Part shown: positions 1-8,655 of the stretch, piece by piece | How the letters are laid out: each line of letters begins with the position of its first letter | How positions within the stretch are numbered: position 1 is the first letter of the stretch | Assembly: GCA_013215775.1 (NCBI GenBank) | Contig: JABSQO010000004.1 | Coordinates: forward strand, 1-64,000 | Direction of reading: 5' to 3' | Source: Piscirickettsiaceae bacterium | GTDB lineage: Bacteria; Pseudomonadota; Gammaproteobacteria; Nitrosococcales; Methylophagaceae | DNA: 64,000 nucleotides | Position numbers and translations under genes: made by a program | The notes under the pieces: generated by a model | Databases searched by the model: none | What the model was told of the DNA's origin: nothing | What the model saw: only the letters and a program-made list of their open reading frames with translations

Positions 1-213
1 TATGCTTATTTCCGTAAGCGTTTAACGGAAGCACGTAGAGATGTGCAACATGGCTTGGATATCACACTGGATTATTATAAAACACGTGAAGAGCAAGAAC
101 ATGCTTTAGATGTGTTGCAATTCAAATTAGATGTACTGTGGACTATGTGTGATGCAATGTGGATGGCCTATATTGAAAAACGTCCTCCGTACACGTTTGA
201 GGTTGAATTATGA
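1..213 (+). CDS. pqqC: PqqC, pyrroloquinoline-quinone synthase (C-terminal part)
   Basis: Only the last 70 codons lie in the window; the frame is open from base 1 to a TGA at 211-213. The readable tail contains the segment [20 protein letters not shown], which fits the C-terminal helices of PqqC. PqqC is the cofactorless oxidase of the last PQQ step, ring closure and eight-electron oxidation of AHQQ in the cytoplasm. The stop overlaps the pqqD start in an ATGA arrangement, and pqqE follows, so the identity rests on both sequence and operon context. The start and active-site residues lie outside the window. Confidence 0.93.
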   Translation, partial: YAYFRKRLTEARRDVQHGLDITLDYYKTREEQEHALDVLQFKLDVLWTMCDAMWMAYIEKRPPYTFEVEL

Positions 214-491
214 GTGAACGCGTATTTAATGATGATACTGTGCCGATGCTGGCACAAGGTTATCGCTTTCAGTGGGAACCGGCACAAAACTGCAATGTCT
301 TACTCTATCCAGAAGGTATGGTAAAACTGAATGGCGGTGCTGGTGAAATATTAAAACTCATTAGTGAGAAACAACAAACAGTTGCTGAACATATCGCTGA
401 ATTAAAAGTCGCTTTCAATGGCGCAGATTTAGCGGAAGATGTTTATCGATTTTTAGACGAGGCATACGGTAATGACTGGCTCAGAAAATAA
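210..491 (+). CDS. pqqD: PqqD, PqqA-binding chaperone
   Basis: Ninety-three residues, the normal length for PqqD. The protein is a small winged-helix-like RiPP recognition element that binds the PqqA precursor peptide and presents it to the radical SAM enzyme PqqE. Visible family traits are the N-terminal segment ending in [10 protein letters not shown], the [18 protein letters not shown] core and a C-terminal helix. The start ATG overlaps the pqqC stop by four bases, and the gene overlaps pqqE by 20 bases, so translation is probably coupled. The precursor gene pqqA and pqqB must lie upstream of the window or elsewhere. Confidence 0.95.
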   Translation: MSERVFNDDTVPMLAQGYRFQWEPAQNCNVLLYPEGMVKLNGGAGEILKLISEKQQTVAEHIAELKVAFNGADLAEDVYRFLDEAYGNDWLRK

Positions 492-1665
492 AACAGCTGA
501 TAGAGCAGTGGGAAGCATTGGTAGCTCAATTGGCCATGTGCGAGACCAAATTCGGCAGCCGTTATGGTTATTGGCGGAATTAACCTATTCTTGCCCACTA
601 CAATGTCCTTACTGTTCAAATCCTATGGACTTTGCCAATGTTAAAAATGAATTAAGCACAGAAGAATGGATCGAGGTATTCAAACAAGCACGTGCCATGG
701 GAGCAACTCAGCTAGGATTATCAGGTGGAGAACCCTTAACACGCCCTGACTTAGTTGAGCTAATTACAGCCGCACGAGGTATGGGCTTTTATACCAATCT
801 GATTACGTCAGGTGTCGGTATGGATGCAGCGAAAGTGGCAGAGTTTAAAGCAGCAGGATTAGACCATATTCAAGTGAGTTTTCAGGCTAGTTCAGAAGAT
901 TTAAATAATTTGATTGCGGGTACCGATGCCTTTAAACATAAGATTGAAATGGCGAAAGCAGTCAAGGCCAATGATTACCCCATGGTGTTATGTTTTGTAA
1001 CCCATCGTCAAAACATTGATCAAGTCGATGAGATTTTAGACTTATGTATTGAATTAGAAGCGGATTATGTTGAATTAGCAACAACCCAATATTATGGTTG
1101 GGCAATGCATAATCGTGATCAATTGATGCCGATGAAAGATCAATTGGTACGAGCTGAGGCAACGGCACACCGTTACCAAGAAGAACAAAAAGGCAAGATG
1201 AAAATTTACTATGTCGTGCCTGATTATTATGAAGAGCGGCCTAAAGCCTGCATGAATGGTTGGGGTAATGTGTTTTTGACAATTACACCCGATGGTACTG
1301 CTTTACCTTGCCATGCAGCACGTCAACTGCCGGGTATGACCTTGCCTAATGTGAAAGATTTTACGATTGACGAAATTTGGAATGGCTCCAGTGACTTTAA
1401 TAAATTCCGTGGTTATGATTGGATGACGGAGCCGTGCCGTAGTTGTGATGAAAAAGAGAAAGATTTTGGTGGCTGCCGATGTCAGGCCTTTATGTTGACC
1501 GGTGATGCGACTAATGCCGACCCTGTGTGTAGCAAATCACCTCATCATCATTTAATTGAAGAAGCGGTTGAAGCAGGGCGATTAGAATCATTGAAACCCG
1601 TCACTGATCAAAAACCATTAGTTTTCCGAAACCCTAAAAACTCTAAGAAAATTAGTGCGTTCTAA
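472..1665 (+). CDS. pqqE: PqqE, PQQ biosynthesis radical SAM enzyme
   Basis: PqqE forms the Glu-Tyr carbon-carbon cross-link in PqqA, the first committed PQQ step. The radical SAM cluster motif is C41-x3-C45-x2-C48 (SCPLQCPYC). The C-terminal third has the SPASM-type cysteines that bind auxiliary clusters, including an EPCRSC group followed by GGCRC and a late DPVC. Length (397 aa) is slightly above the usual 370-390, because of about 25 extra N-terminal residues and a lysine-rich tail. The ATG used lies inside pqqD; a shorter start is possible but none has a clearly better ribosome site. The 3' end overlaps the following ABC gene by 11 bases. Confidence 0.96.
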   Translation: MTGSENKTADRAVGSIGSSIGHVRDQIRQPLWLLAELTYSCPLQCPYCSNPMDFANVKNELSTEEWIEVFKQARAMGATQLGLSGGEPLTRPDLVELITAARGMGFYTNLITSGVGMDAAKVAEFKAAGLDHIQVSFQASSEDLNNLIAGTDAFKHKIEMAKAVKANDYPMVLCFVTHRQNIDQVDEILDLCIELEADYVELATTQYYGWAMHNRDQLMPMKDQLVRAEATAHRYQEEQKGKMKIYYVVPDYYEERPKACMNGWGNVFLTITPDGTALPCHAARQLPGMTLPNVKDFTIDEIWNGSSDFNKFRGYDWMTEPCRSCDEKEKDFGGCRCQAFMLTGDATNADPVCSKSPHHHLIEEAVEAGRLESLKPVTDQKPLVFRNPKNSKKISAF

Positions 1666-2587
1666 TTTAGCAATTAAAACACAAGGTCTGACTAAGCAAT
1701 TTGGTCAGACCTTGGCGGTTAATAAGCTTGATTTAGAGATTGAAGCCGGTCAGTTCTATGGCTTGTTAGGCCCCAATGGTGCTGGCAAGAGTACAACTAT
1801 ACATATGCTGACTACGATGACAGCAGCGACATCTGGTGATGCGTGGATTGCCGATCAATTAGTGGCAGATGATCCTGTTGCTATTCGTCGTACAGTTGGA
1901 TTGGTGTTTCAAGATTCTGCACTCGATCGCACGATGACAATTGATGAAAATCTGCAATTTGCAGCAGCAATGTATAACTTGTCACCGAGTGAAGCAGACA
2001 GTCGTATCGATGAATTGATGTCAGTATTTAAGCTGGAAAAGAAACGTCATCAAAAATTAGTGGCATTATCAGGCGGTCAACGTCGAGCAGTTGATATTGC
2101 TCGAGGTGTATTGCATAAACCCAAAGTGTTATTTCTTGATGAACCTACTATTGGTTTAGACTTACCCAATCGTCGATCTATTTGGCGTTTTGTTGATCAA
2201 TTACGTCGAGATGAAGGGATGACGGTCTTTTTGACTACCCATTATTTAGAAGAAGCCGCCGCCTGCGATCACGTTGATTTTATTCAGGAAGGTTCACTAC
2301 AAATAGGTGGCGCACCATCAGAACTAGTCAAGCAATTGGCTGAATATGTTCTGGAAATTGATACGCTTGAGCCAGAGAATATTACAGCACAACTAACACC
2401 GTTATTTGGGGCGCCCATACAGGAAGAACAGCAACTCAGTTTTAAAATTGCTGCCAGTGATGTCGACTTTTTTGAATTACAGAAAACCTTAGGTGATGTG
2501 GTGTCGTCAATGCAATGGCGCCGACCTAATCTGAATGATGTTTATCTATGGACAATTTGTAGCCCTGAATTAGGTGAAGCGACATGA
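1655..2587 (+). CDS. ABC transporter ATP-binding protein, PQQ/alcohol-dehydrogenase-associated type
   Basis: A 310-residue cytoplasmic ATPase. Walker A is GPNGAGKST (residues 39-47), the signature LSGGQ is at 138-142 and Walker B runs into LDEPTIGLD at 161-169. The architecture, one ATPase domain plus a C-terminal extension of about 90 residues, is that of ABC-2 drug/polysaccharide exporters. The start is GTG, overlapping pqqE by 11 bases; the next gene, the permease, overlaps by ATGA. ABC pairs of this kind are known beside PQQ-dependent alcohol dehydrogenase genes in several proteobacteria. The substrate is not established, and a role in PQQ or alcohol-related export is inference from position. 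Confidence 0.9.
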   Translation: MRSNLAIKTQGLTKQFGQTLAVNKLDLEIEAGQFYGLLGPNGAGKSTTIHMLTTMTAATSGDAWIADQLVADDPVAIRRTVGLVFQDSALDRTMTIDENLQFAAAMYNLSPSEADSRIDELMSVFKLEKKRHQKLVALSGGQRRAVDIARGVLHKPKVLFLDEPTIGLDLPNRRSIWRFVDQLRRDEGMTVFLTTHYLEEAAACDHVDFIQEGSLQIGGAPSELVKQLAEYVLEIDTLEPENITAQLTPLFGAPIQEEQQLSFKIAASDVDFFELQKTLGDVVSSMQWRRPNLNDVYLWTICSPELGEAT

Positions 2588-3366
2588 GTTGGCGTCCAGT
2601 TAAAGCCGTAGTCGGCCGCGAAATGAGCAAATTGTTTCGCCAGCGTGCCAGATTAATCAGTGCCATGGTTAGACCCATGATCTGGTTATTAGTCATTGGC
2701 TCGGGTGTGGGTAGTATGTTGCAAGGTTCGCAACAAGAAGGCTATTTAACATTCCTCGTACCCGGTATTTTGGCGATGACCTTATTGTTTGCCGCATTAT
2801 TATCAGCACTTACCTTGGTGTATGACAAGGAATTCGGTGTGATGAGGATGATGATGATCGCCCCTATCCCTCATTATTGGATTGTATTAGCTAAATTGAT
2901 AGCAGCGATGTTAACGGCAATGGTGCAAGGGATTTTACTATTACTACTGTTGTTAGTTTTAGGATTGATAACGATTAAGATTGCCTTACTCTTGCTACTA
3001 CCCGCCGTTATGACAGCAATGTGTTGTGCCGCCATTGGTGGTTTGATAGCGGTATATTCAAAAAGTATTGATAACTTTGCGGTGATTATGAACTTCTTCA
3101 TATTCCCACTATTTTTCTTAAGCGGTGCTTTATATCCTGTCAGCCAGCTTCCTGAATTTTTACGTTATGTGGTGCTGGTAAATCCATTTAGTTATGGTGT
3201 TGATTTATTGAAACATGCGGTACCCAATGTGAGTACCGATTTTTCATTACTGACAGACATAGTCGTGTTACTGGTCTTTTCCTGTATTGCTATCTTAATT
3301 GCTTGCTGGCAGTTTTCACGTGAATCTGTGCATGAACCATTATTTCATCGTGCGACTAAACGTTAA
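2584..3366 (+). CDS. ABC-2 type transporter permease
   Basis: A 260-residue inner-membrane protein with about six hydrophobic segments. It follows the ABC-2 pattern: a cytoplasmic N-terminus rich in Arg/Lys (VVGREMSKLFRQRARL), paired central helices, and a conserved stretch with LSGALYPVSQLP before the penultimate segment. It overlaps the ATPase gene by four bases, so the two make one exporter. It closes the pqq-linked operon; no clear terminator follows, only a dispersed repeat. Substrate unknown. Confidence 0.9.
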   Translation: MSWRPVKAVVGREMSKLFRQRARLISAMVRPMIWLLVIGSGVGSMLQGSQQEGYLTFLVPGILAMTLLFAALLSALTLVYDKEFGVMRMMMIAPIPHYWIVLAKLIAAMLTAMVQGILLLLLLLVLGLITIKIALLLLLPAVMTAMCCAAIGGLIAVYSKSIDNFAVIMNFFIFPLFFLSGALYPVSQLPEFLRYVVLVNPFSYGVDLLKHAVPNVSTDFSLLTDIVVLLVFSCIAILIACWQFSRESVHEPLFHRATKR

Positions 3367-3431
3367 TTAGGCTATTTGTATTAATTCCGACTTAAACTAC
3401 ATGTTTAAACGCAAGGTTTCGATATAGCCGG

Positions 3432-3498
3432 ACAGGCCGGTTAGTGCCAAAAGCGGTTATGGAGATTAAGAAACCAAGAGTTTTTACACTGAGCCTAA
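3432..3498. repeat. Dispersed repeat, copy 1 (GTGCCAAAAGCGGT ... AAGAGTTTTTACACTGA)
   Basis: The intergenic DNA after the ABC permease holds a GTGCCAAAAGCGGTTA core and, 32 bases after the start of that core, the 17-mer AAGAGTTTTTACACTGA (3476-3492). The same 17-mer, at nearly the same distance from a GTGCCAGAAGCGGTCA core, recurs at 15666-15712. Related cores are at 14936 and 16121. No coding content is seen here. Confidence 0.7.
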
Positions 3499-3554
3499 AC
3501 ATCCTATTCTCATTTTATGAGATCTAAGGTAATATCACAGCCATTGATTCATGG

Positions 3555-4640
3555 ATGACAATAATGGATATAACTTCGAAAGAAAATGCTCAATCTAGAG
3601 CAGACCAAATTACTGCTTTCCAAGCAGAGCTAGCCGCCGCTGAGCATGACGCTGTTTTATCTCTCAGCCGTGAACAATATTCTGCCATCACGCAGTACCA
3701 CAACGATCTGCTATCTCAACTGTCTTCAATCTTTGATATCGACTCCAGCCACCAGCAAAAGCAACTTAGCCTTGGAATGAAAATAGCCTCCTTTATTGGT
3801 GCCCTTGGCATGGCTGCCAGTATCTTTTTTCTGTTTTATCAATTTTGGGGAAACTTATCGACAACTCAACAAGTTGCCATCTTAATTAGTGCCCCTATTC
3901 TTGGCCTATTCATGACTATCTATGCCGCTAGCAAAGAGAAAACAGGCTATTTTTCAAAACTGTTCGGCTTAGTAACATTGAGTTGTTTCGTTCTCAACCT
4001 GTCGATGTTTGGACAGATATTTAATATCACCCCAACGCCAAATGCCTTGCTGATCTGGGCCATTTTTGCATTTTTACTGGCTTATGCTGCTGATGCTCGA
4101 CTATTGCTGGCTGTTGGAATTATTTCGATTTCGGCTTTTCTATCAGCCCAGACCGGCACATGGGGTGGGGGTTATTGGATTAGCTTCGGTGAACGTCCTG
4201 AGAACTTCTTTCCAATAGCCTTGCTCTTACTATTAGCATCCTGCCTCTCTCATCAACAATTTGTAGGCTTTCGGCCAATCTACCGCGTTTTCTCGATGCT
4301 GTTTTTCTTTATTCCCGTGTTGATTCTTTCAAACTGGGGCGCGATTAGTTATCTAAATTTATCGACAGCGACTATTGAAATACTGTATCAAATTACAGGT
4401 TTTGTAATGAGTGCGGGTGCTATTTGGCTAGGTATAAAAAAAGCATGGCCTGATATGGTGAATACCGGCAATGTGTTTTTCACTATTTTCCTCTACACCA
4501 AAATTTATGATTGGTGGTGGGAGTTAATGCCCAAATACCTTTTCTTCTTAGTGATTGGCTTATCGGCAATCTTGATGCTACTTATCTTTAAACGATTACG
4601 CAATGCCGCTATCAGCACTGGACAGGAGGTCAAGAAATGA
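3555..4640 (+). CDS. DUF2157 domain-containing membrane protein
   Basis: A 361-residue protein with a soluble N-terminal region of about 75 residues followed by roughly ten closely spaced hydrophobic segments ending in KRLRNAAIS. This matches DUF2157 membrane proteins, whose function is unknown. The gene is coupled by ATGA overlap to a DUF4824-type gene, a pairing seen in other proteobacteria. ATG at 3555 is used; an in-frame ATG nine bases later is equally possible. The region upstream is repeat-rich, so the pair may form an accessory unit, but its base composition is like that of its neighbours. Confidence 0.8.
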   Translation: MTIMDITSKENAQSRADQITAFQAELAAAEHDAVLSLSREQYSAITQYHNDLLSQLSSIFDIDSSHQQKQLSLGMKIASFIGALGMAASIFFLFYQFWGNLSTTQQVAILISAPILGLFMTIYAASKEKTGYFSKLFGLVTLSCFVLNLSMFGQIFNITPTPNALLIWAIFAFLLAYAADARLLLAVGIISISAFLSAQTGTWGGGYWISFGERPENFFPIALLLLLASCLSHQQFVGFRPIYRVFSMLFFFIPVLILSNWGAISYLNLSTATIEILYQITGFVMSAGAIWLGIKKAWPDMVNTGNVFFTIFLYTKIYDWWWELMPKYLFFLVIGLSAILMLLIFKRLRNAAISTGQEVKK

Positions 4641-5515
4641 AACCACTATTATCATCTCGTAACCTGTTCATTGTGAGCTTCTTAGTCTTACTCGCCACCA
4701 ACGCTTTTGTACTCACTGGCGTTGCCTCTAATAAAGCTGGCACACCAGGGGCCTCAGTCACACTGTCTGAACGCGAACTCAGTCTTCCTTATCGTCTGTA
4801 CAAGGAAAACAGTGGTCTCTCTCTAACATTACAATGGCGAACATTAAACAAACAAGACGGGTTTGATAGCTATTCTTATACCAATAGAGGAACCCCCGCT
4901 TGGTTTGATAGTAAAAAGTTAGAGGCATTAGGCTATAGCAGCCACGAGATTGAATACTACTCATCCTCTTCATATGATTCAAGGAAGCGTAAACCACTGC
5001 CAAAAGAAGTCTTCATTGTGCTAGAAAATAATAGCGCTTTATATGATGAAGCTCTTAAAAGAGCAGAAGTTATGGTCGAAAACCAAAAGGCGAGATTAGC
5101 TAAGAATGCTAATGATAAGCAAATTCGTGGCCGTTTAGAGCGAGCAGAAAAACAATTGAATCGTGAACGACTTTCAGCATCTCGCTTATTTGCAGTTGAT
5201 GCTGGTGTTGAACTCACAGCATTAAGACAACAATATAGCGACTCAACACGCTTTATTATTGCTAAGGGCTTAATCGAACCTAATTATTCATATAACAATA
5301 ATAAGGAAAACAGAAAAATTCATGGTTATATTCGAAGACTCAGCATAGAGAAGATACATATCCCATTGATACAGAGAAAATTATTCGATAACTTTTTGGG
5401 CCAGAACAAAACTCAAAGATCCGATATCAAAGTCCCAAGATATCAAGTCGAGCTGGCTTATGGCAGTCGGTTAGAACCTTGGGTCGTATCCGTTAAGCCA
5501 ATGAGTGCTAAATAG
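4637..5515 (+). CDS. DUF4824 family protein
   Basis: A 292-residue protein with one N-terminal hydrophobic segment (residues about 9-27, signal anchor or signal peptide) and a mostly hydrophilic, presumably periplasmic body. Family-like features are the LSERELSLPYR block after the anchor and the SGLSLTLQWR strand. The start has a strong ribosome site, GGAGGT at 4625-4630, inside the preceding gene. It probably works with the DUF2157 protein at the membrane. Function unknown. Confidence 0.75.
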   Translation: MKPLLSSRNLFIVSFLVLLATNAFVLTGVASNKAGTPGASVTLSERELSLPYRLYKENSGLSLTLQWRTLNKQDGFDSYSYTNRGTPAWFDSKKLEALGYSSHEIEYYSSSSYDSRKRKPLPKEVFIVLENNSALYDEALKRAEVMVENQKARLAKNANDKQIRGRLERAEKQLNRERLSASRLFAVDAGVELTALRQQYSDSTRFIIAKGLIEPNYSYNNNKENRKIHGYIRRLSIEKIHIPLIQRKLFDNFLGQNKTQRSDIKVPRYQVELAYGSRLEPWVVSVKPMSAK

Positions 5516-5518
5516 AAT

Positions 5519-5545
5519 ATCAAGCTGGCTGACCCCTTGATTCCT
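5519..5545. repeat. Short dispersed repeat (shared with 55464-55489)
   Basis: Read on the minus strand, the sequence GGAATCAAGGGGTCAGCC followed by AGCTTGAT recurs at 55464-55489 with a single base missing. Weaker relatives with a GGTCAG core occur at 15696-15725 and 17255-17285. Here the repeat abuts a CCTAACA half-site just downstream of the 71-aa gene, as if it had replaced the rest of an attC site. Confidence 0.6.
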
Positions 5546-5558
5546 ATGTTAGGTGTAT

Positions 5559-5774
5559 TCATTTTTTGCGTTTAAAAATTGCTTTAATATGCTCCCAAGC
5601 TTCTTTGCCTAGCAAGGCTATAGAAACAAGAAATAATACTTCACCAGTAACAATTAAAGCTGTTGTTATCCCTGCAACTTGGCCTTTGGAGATATCTATA
5701 AATGGTAGTAGCACAACTACTCCCCAAGTCACAAATGACAAAATGAGAAACAAATAACCAAACATTTTCTTCAT
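5559..5774 (-). CDS. Small two-helix membrane protein, integron-cassette-type
   Basis: Seventy-one residues with two hydrophobic segments (about 5-25 and 33-56) and a basic C-terminus ending KAIFKRKK. The pattern resembles the small transporter-suffix-domain proteins common in chromosomal integron cassettes; that assignment is from memory and moderate. The gene starts about 18 bases inside a cassette boundary: upstream is the attC core GTTATGT (5793-5799). Downstream on its strand is only a CCTAACA half-site, interrupted by a dispersed repeat. Function unknown. Confidence 0.7.
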   Translation of the reverse strand: MKKMFGYLFLILSFVTWGVVVLLPFIDISKGQVAGITTALIVTGEVLFLVSIALLGKEAWEHIKAIFKRKK

Positions 5775-5792
5775 CTATGGAGCCTATTATTC

Positions 5793-5868
5793 ACATAACG
5801 CCCGCATAAAAGGCGGAGCGTCAGTGACGTCCAATCCGTAGGGCGATTTTTGATGCGCTTGTTAGGTG
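5793..5868 (-). other. attC recombination site 1 (integron cassette site)
   Basis: On the minus strand the site begins with CACCTAACAAGCGCATC (R''-L''-like) and ends with GCGGGCGTTATGTG (L'-R'-like), about 75 bases apart. The inner part, with CGCCCTACGG and GACGCTCCGCC, is imperfectly self-complementary. It has the terminal RYYYAAC/GTTRRRY cores and arm sequences of Vibrio-type attC sites. It lies 20 bases after the DUF2784 stop and just before the next small gene, exactly the cassette position. Confidence 0.82.
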
Positions 5869-5887
5869 ATGGATTCATAGTAACCTT

Positions 5888-6295
5888 TTAAAAGCTATTG
5901 GGGCGCACAATGAACCAGCTCGCTAAGGTTAAACAACCAAACAACGTGTAGCAAACTATAAACACCCATTCTGGCGCACTGTAGTAAAGCAAGGACTGAA
6001 GCCAATGCTGGATAAATGCGCCTGAATAGGTTTCAGCACTAGCCTTTTCTCTAAGAGCCATTTCCCAACTCGTCAGTGGACATAAAACTCCCACCCAAGA
6101 TTGTAGTACCACTATTCCTATCCCGATATGATGAAAGAGTCGGAACCACGGATTCTTTACCCATGACCATTGAGTAAAGTGGCCTACGTAAATCAAGATT
6201 AAACCAGCTACCACAAAAATAACAAACGACACATGAAGCAACAAAATCACGTTTGCAGATAAAATTAGTAGCGATTGTTCAGATATAGGATTCAC
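5888..6295 (-). CDS. DUF2784 domain-containing membrane protein, cassette gene
   Basis: A 135-residue protein with about four hydrophobic segments, matching DUF2784 in length and motifs (NPWFRLFHHIGIGIVVLQSW, then LCPLTSWE). Function unknown. The GTG start lies directly against the attC core: the minus strand reads GTTAGGTGAATCC, so the start codon overlaps the recombination core. An attC site also follows the stop. It is therefore a complete gene cassette by structure: boundary core, one promoterless gene, attC. Confidence 0.82.
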   Translation of the reverse strand: MNPISEQSLLILSANVILLLHVSFVIFVVAGLILIYVGHFTQWSWVKNPWFRLFHHIGIGIVVLQSWVGVLCPLTSWEMALREKASAETYSGAFIQHWLQSLLYYSAPEWVFIVCYTLFGCLTLASWFIVRPNSF

Positions 6296-6378
6296 CTAAC
6301 GCCTTTAGCAGCGGCGAGCGATAGCCAGTAATGCCCACACGCTTTTTGCGTGGGCATTGCTGACTAAACTTGTTAAGT
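6294..6378 (-). other. attC recombination site 2
   Basis: On the minus strand the site starts ACTTAACAAGTTTAGTCAGC and ends TGCTAAAGGCGTTAGGT, with matching terminal cores. The centre holds a perfect hairpin: AATGCCCAC and GTGGGCATT arms with an ACGCTTTTTGC loop region (about 6330-6358). Such extrahelical hairpins with conserved arms are typical of attC sites recombined as folded single strands. It forms the upstream boundary of the DUF2784 cassette. Confidence 0.85.
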
Positions 6379-6419
6379 AGGTCACCCTCTAATTCTGAGT
6401 TCATTTTACAACCGTATAC

Positions 6420-6611
6420 TTAAGTAATTGAATATACAAGAAATGTTCTCATTGATTTATCGATATTTCTTTCCTGCATGGCATTAACCTTTCCGTAGAC
6501 TTCCCGCCTAATTTGGTGGGAACGCTTGTAGGGTGATAAACCAAGATTTTCTACCACTTCTCGTGAATAAGCCAGTAGTGGGGGGCGCTTTAACGGAGGT
6601 AGGAGTAACAT
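6420..6611 (-). CDS. Possible small cassette ORF or gene remnant (63 aa)
   Basis: A 63-codon frame ending 42 bases before attC site 2, which is where the preceding cassette gene would be expected. The translation is basic, begins with a proline-rich stretch and has no signal or membrane segment. No family was recognised. The first ten codons look like non-coding translation, so the true product may be shorter or the frame a fragment. Kept because of position only. The rest of 6379-6760 shows nothing else except the ald leader. Confidence 0.3.
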   Translation of the reverse strand: MLLLPPLKRPPLLAYSREVVENLGLSPYKRSHQIRREVYGKVNAMQERNIDKSMRTFLVYSIT

Positions 6612-6760
6612 ATGAATAACAAGATGATATGACTTGGCGACGACTGTTTTCCCTTTTGGGATCAGCAGGCAATTCTCGAATAAAACGATTGTCGAATTTT
6701 AATAGTGTTAATGATTAAATTACAACAGAAAAGAGATTAATAAAAAACCGGAGATTCATT

Positions 6761-7870
6761 ATGTTAATTGGTGTTCCTAAGGAAATTAAAAACAATGAAT
6801 ACCGTGTTGGCATGACACCATCAGGTGTTCGTGAACTTGTTTCACATGGCCACCGAGTGATGGTTGAAACTGATGCCGGTAATGCTATTGGTTTAACTGA
6901 TACATTATATCAACAAGCTGGCGCAGAAATAATGATGTCTGCGAGTGACATTTTTGCTAAAGCAGACATGATAATCAAGGTTAAAGAACCGCAAGTTCAA
7001 GAACGTGAGATGTTAAGGTCAGGGCAAATACTATTTACCTACTTACATTTGGCTCCAGATCATCAGCAAACTGAAGATTTAGTAGCATCAGGAGCAATTT
7101 GTATAGCTTATGAGACGGTGACAAATGAACATGGAGGGTTACCTCTGCTGGCACCCATGAGCGAAGTCGCAGGTAGGATGGCGATTCAAGCGGGCACTCA
7201 TGCATTGGAAAAAACACGTGGCGGCATGGGGATTTTATTAGGCGGTGTACCAGGTGTGGCTCCAGCAAAAGTAATTGTTCTAGGTGGCGGTGTAGTAGGG
7301 CTTAATGCCGCTCGAATGGCGATTGGATTAGGTGCTGATGTGACAGTTATTGATCGTTCGTTAGATAGATTAAAGCAATTAGATGAACAGTTTGGTCCTC
7401 ACCTTAAAACCTTATATGCCACTAAAGATATGATTGAACGAGCTGTAGTTCGGGCAGACTTGGTCATTGGTGCGGTATTGGTTCCGGGTGCAACAGCACC
7501 TAAGTTAATCACTAGAGATATGTTATCGACAATGAAGCAAGGTGCGGTTTTAATTGACGTTGCAATTGATCAAGGTGGCTGTTTTGAATCATCACATCCT
7601 ACTACACATGATGATCCCACCTATGTGGAGCAGGGCGTGATTCACTACTGCGTAGCTAATATGCCAGGTATTGTTGCCCGTACATCTACTTTTGCTTTAA
7701 CCAATGCTACCTTGCCATTTATTATTGAATTAGCTAATAAAGGAATTAAGCAGGCGTTGAATGACAATATCTATTTGTCACAAGGGCTTAATATTTATCA
7801 AGGTAAGGTGACTTGTAAAGCCGTGGCAGAGGCACATGTAATGGCCAACAAAATCAGCACACGAAGTTAG
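6761..7870 (+). CDS. ald: Alanine dehydrogenase
   Basis: A 369-residue NAD-dependent L-alanine dehydrogenase that interconverts alanine with pyruvate plus ammonia. The N-terminus [20 protein letters not shown] is the family signature. The substrate region includes FTYLHLAPD near residue 95, and the Rossmann motif [10 protein letters not shown] lies around residue 175-185. Length equals the family norm. A good ribosome site (CGGAG) precedes the ATG. It stands alone. In methylotrophs it may help assimilate ammonia or recycle alanine; that is inference. Confidence 0.96.
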   Translation: MLIGVPKEIKNNEYRVGMTPSGVRELVSHGHRVMVETDAGNAIGLTDTLYQQAGAEIMMSASDIFAKADMIIKVKEPQVQEREMLRSGQILFTYLHLAPDHQQTEDLVASGAICIAYETVTNEHGGLPLLAPMSEVAGRMAIQAGTHALEKTRGGMGILLGGVPGVAPAKVIVLGGGVVGLNAARMAIGLGADVTVIDRSLDRLKQLDEQFGPHLKTLYATKDMIERAVVRADLVIGAVLVPGATAPKLITRDMLSTMKQGAVLIDVAIDQGGCFESSHPTTHDDPTYVEQGVIHYCVANMPGIVARTSTFALTNATLPFIIELANKGIKQALNDNIYLSQGLNIYQGKVTCKAVAEAHVMANKISTRS

Positions 7871-7921
7871 GCCGTTTTGTAGTAAACAGTTATCAGTTTA
7901 CAGTGACGCTTCTCTTCAGCA

Positions 7922-8008
7922 CCGTCATTGCGAGCATAGCGTGGCAATCTAGGGGCATACAGCATATTTCTGGATTGCTTCGTCAGCTTTGCCTTCTCGC
8001 AATGACGG
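7922..8008. repeat. Palindromic intergenic repeat (CGTCATTGCGAG type)
   Basis: Outer arms CCGTCATTGCGAG (7922-7934) and CTCGCAATGACGG (7996-8008) are perfect inverted repeats. Inner arms (GTGGCAATCTAGG and CTGGATTGCTTCG) are imperfectly paired. This is a widespread proteobacterial intergenic palindrome found in many genomes, probably a non-autonomous mobile repeat. It sits between the convergent ends of ald and msrA and could also act as a transcription barrier. Confidence 0.85.
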
Positions 8009-8063
8009 GTTATGCTGAGGTCCCACCCAAATTACTCGGAACTGTCTATTTTTAGCCGGTTTG

Positions 8064-8531
8064 TTAGTGACAACTGCCTAAACCTTGTTTTTCTAAGTAG
8101 CACTGATGGTATTCTTCGGCTAGATAAAAAGTAGCAATAGCGGTAATTTCGGTGACAATCGGGCTTGGAAAATAATGGCGATCATCCAAGGTTTGCTTAG
8201 ACTGTTCGGCTTGTTGGCGCTGTTGTTCATTGTGATAAAAAATGGCGCTACGATATTGACTGCCAATATCAGGGCCTTGGCGGTTAAGTGTAGTGGGATT
8301 ATGTAAGTGCCAAAAAATGTCGAGCAGAGAAGTGAAACTAACAACATCTGGATCAAAGCTTATTTCAACTACTTCGGCATGGCCCGTTGTGCCAGTGCAG
8401 ACTTGTTTATAATCAGGATCTTTAGTAATGCCATTAGTATAACCAACGCGAGTTGATATCACGCCTGTGACTTGTTTAAATTGTGCTTCAACACCCCAGA
8501 AACACCCAGCTGCAAATGTTGTAACGGCCAT
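8064..8531 (-). CDS. msrA: Peptide methionine sulfoxide reductase MsrA
   Basis: A 155-residue MsrA that reduces the S-epimer of methionine sulfoxide. The catalytic motif GCFWG is at residues 9-13 with the nucleophilic Cys at 10. Other family blocks are TGHAEVVEI and GPDIGSQYRSAIFYH. There is a Cys at residue 143 (HQCYLEK) and another near the C-terminus (GSCH) that could be resolving cysteines. The gene diverges from glnS; a perfect inverted repeat lies between them. Confidence 0.95.
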   Translation of the reverse strand: MAVTTFAAGCFWGVEAQFKQVTGVISTRVGYTNGITKDPDYKQVCTGTTGHAEVVEISFDPDVVSFTSLLDIFWHLHNPTTLNRQGPDIGSQYRSAIFYHNEQQRQQAEQSKQTLDDRHYFPSPIVTEITAIATFYLAEEYHQCYLEKQGLGSCH

Positions 8532-8584
8532 TATTTGCCTCTTTAATTATGGGAAAAGACTAAGCGCTTGTATACTATGTGACT

Positions 8585-8603
8585 TTTGTACGAGTGGTAC
8601 AAA
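8585..8603. promoter_or_regulatory. Operator-like inverted repeat between msrA and glnS
   Basis: TTTGTAC-GAGTG-GTACAAA: perfect 7-base arms with a 5-base spacer, in the 124-base divergent region between msrA and glnS. It is placed 54 bases upstream of msrA and 53 bases upstream of glnS, suitable for a dimeric regulator. The regulator is not identified, and chance is not excluded. Confidence 0.4.
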
Positions 8604-8655
8604 GGCCTCATTACGATGCCCATAGTATAAAGCCTTATATAGATTAGAGAGTGAA

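Noticed and set aside
7922-8008. Considered as an attC site or terminator
   Set aside because: No RYYYAAC/GTTRRRY cores, no cassette gene, and the sequence is a known widespread intergenic palindrome; no T-run.
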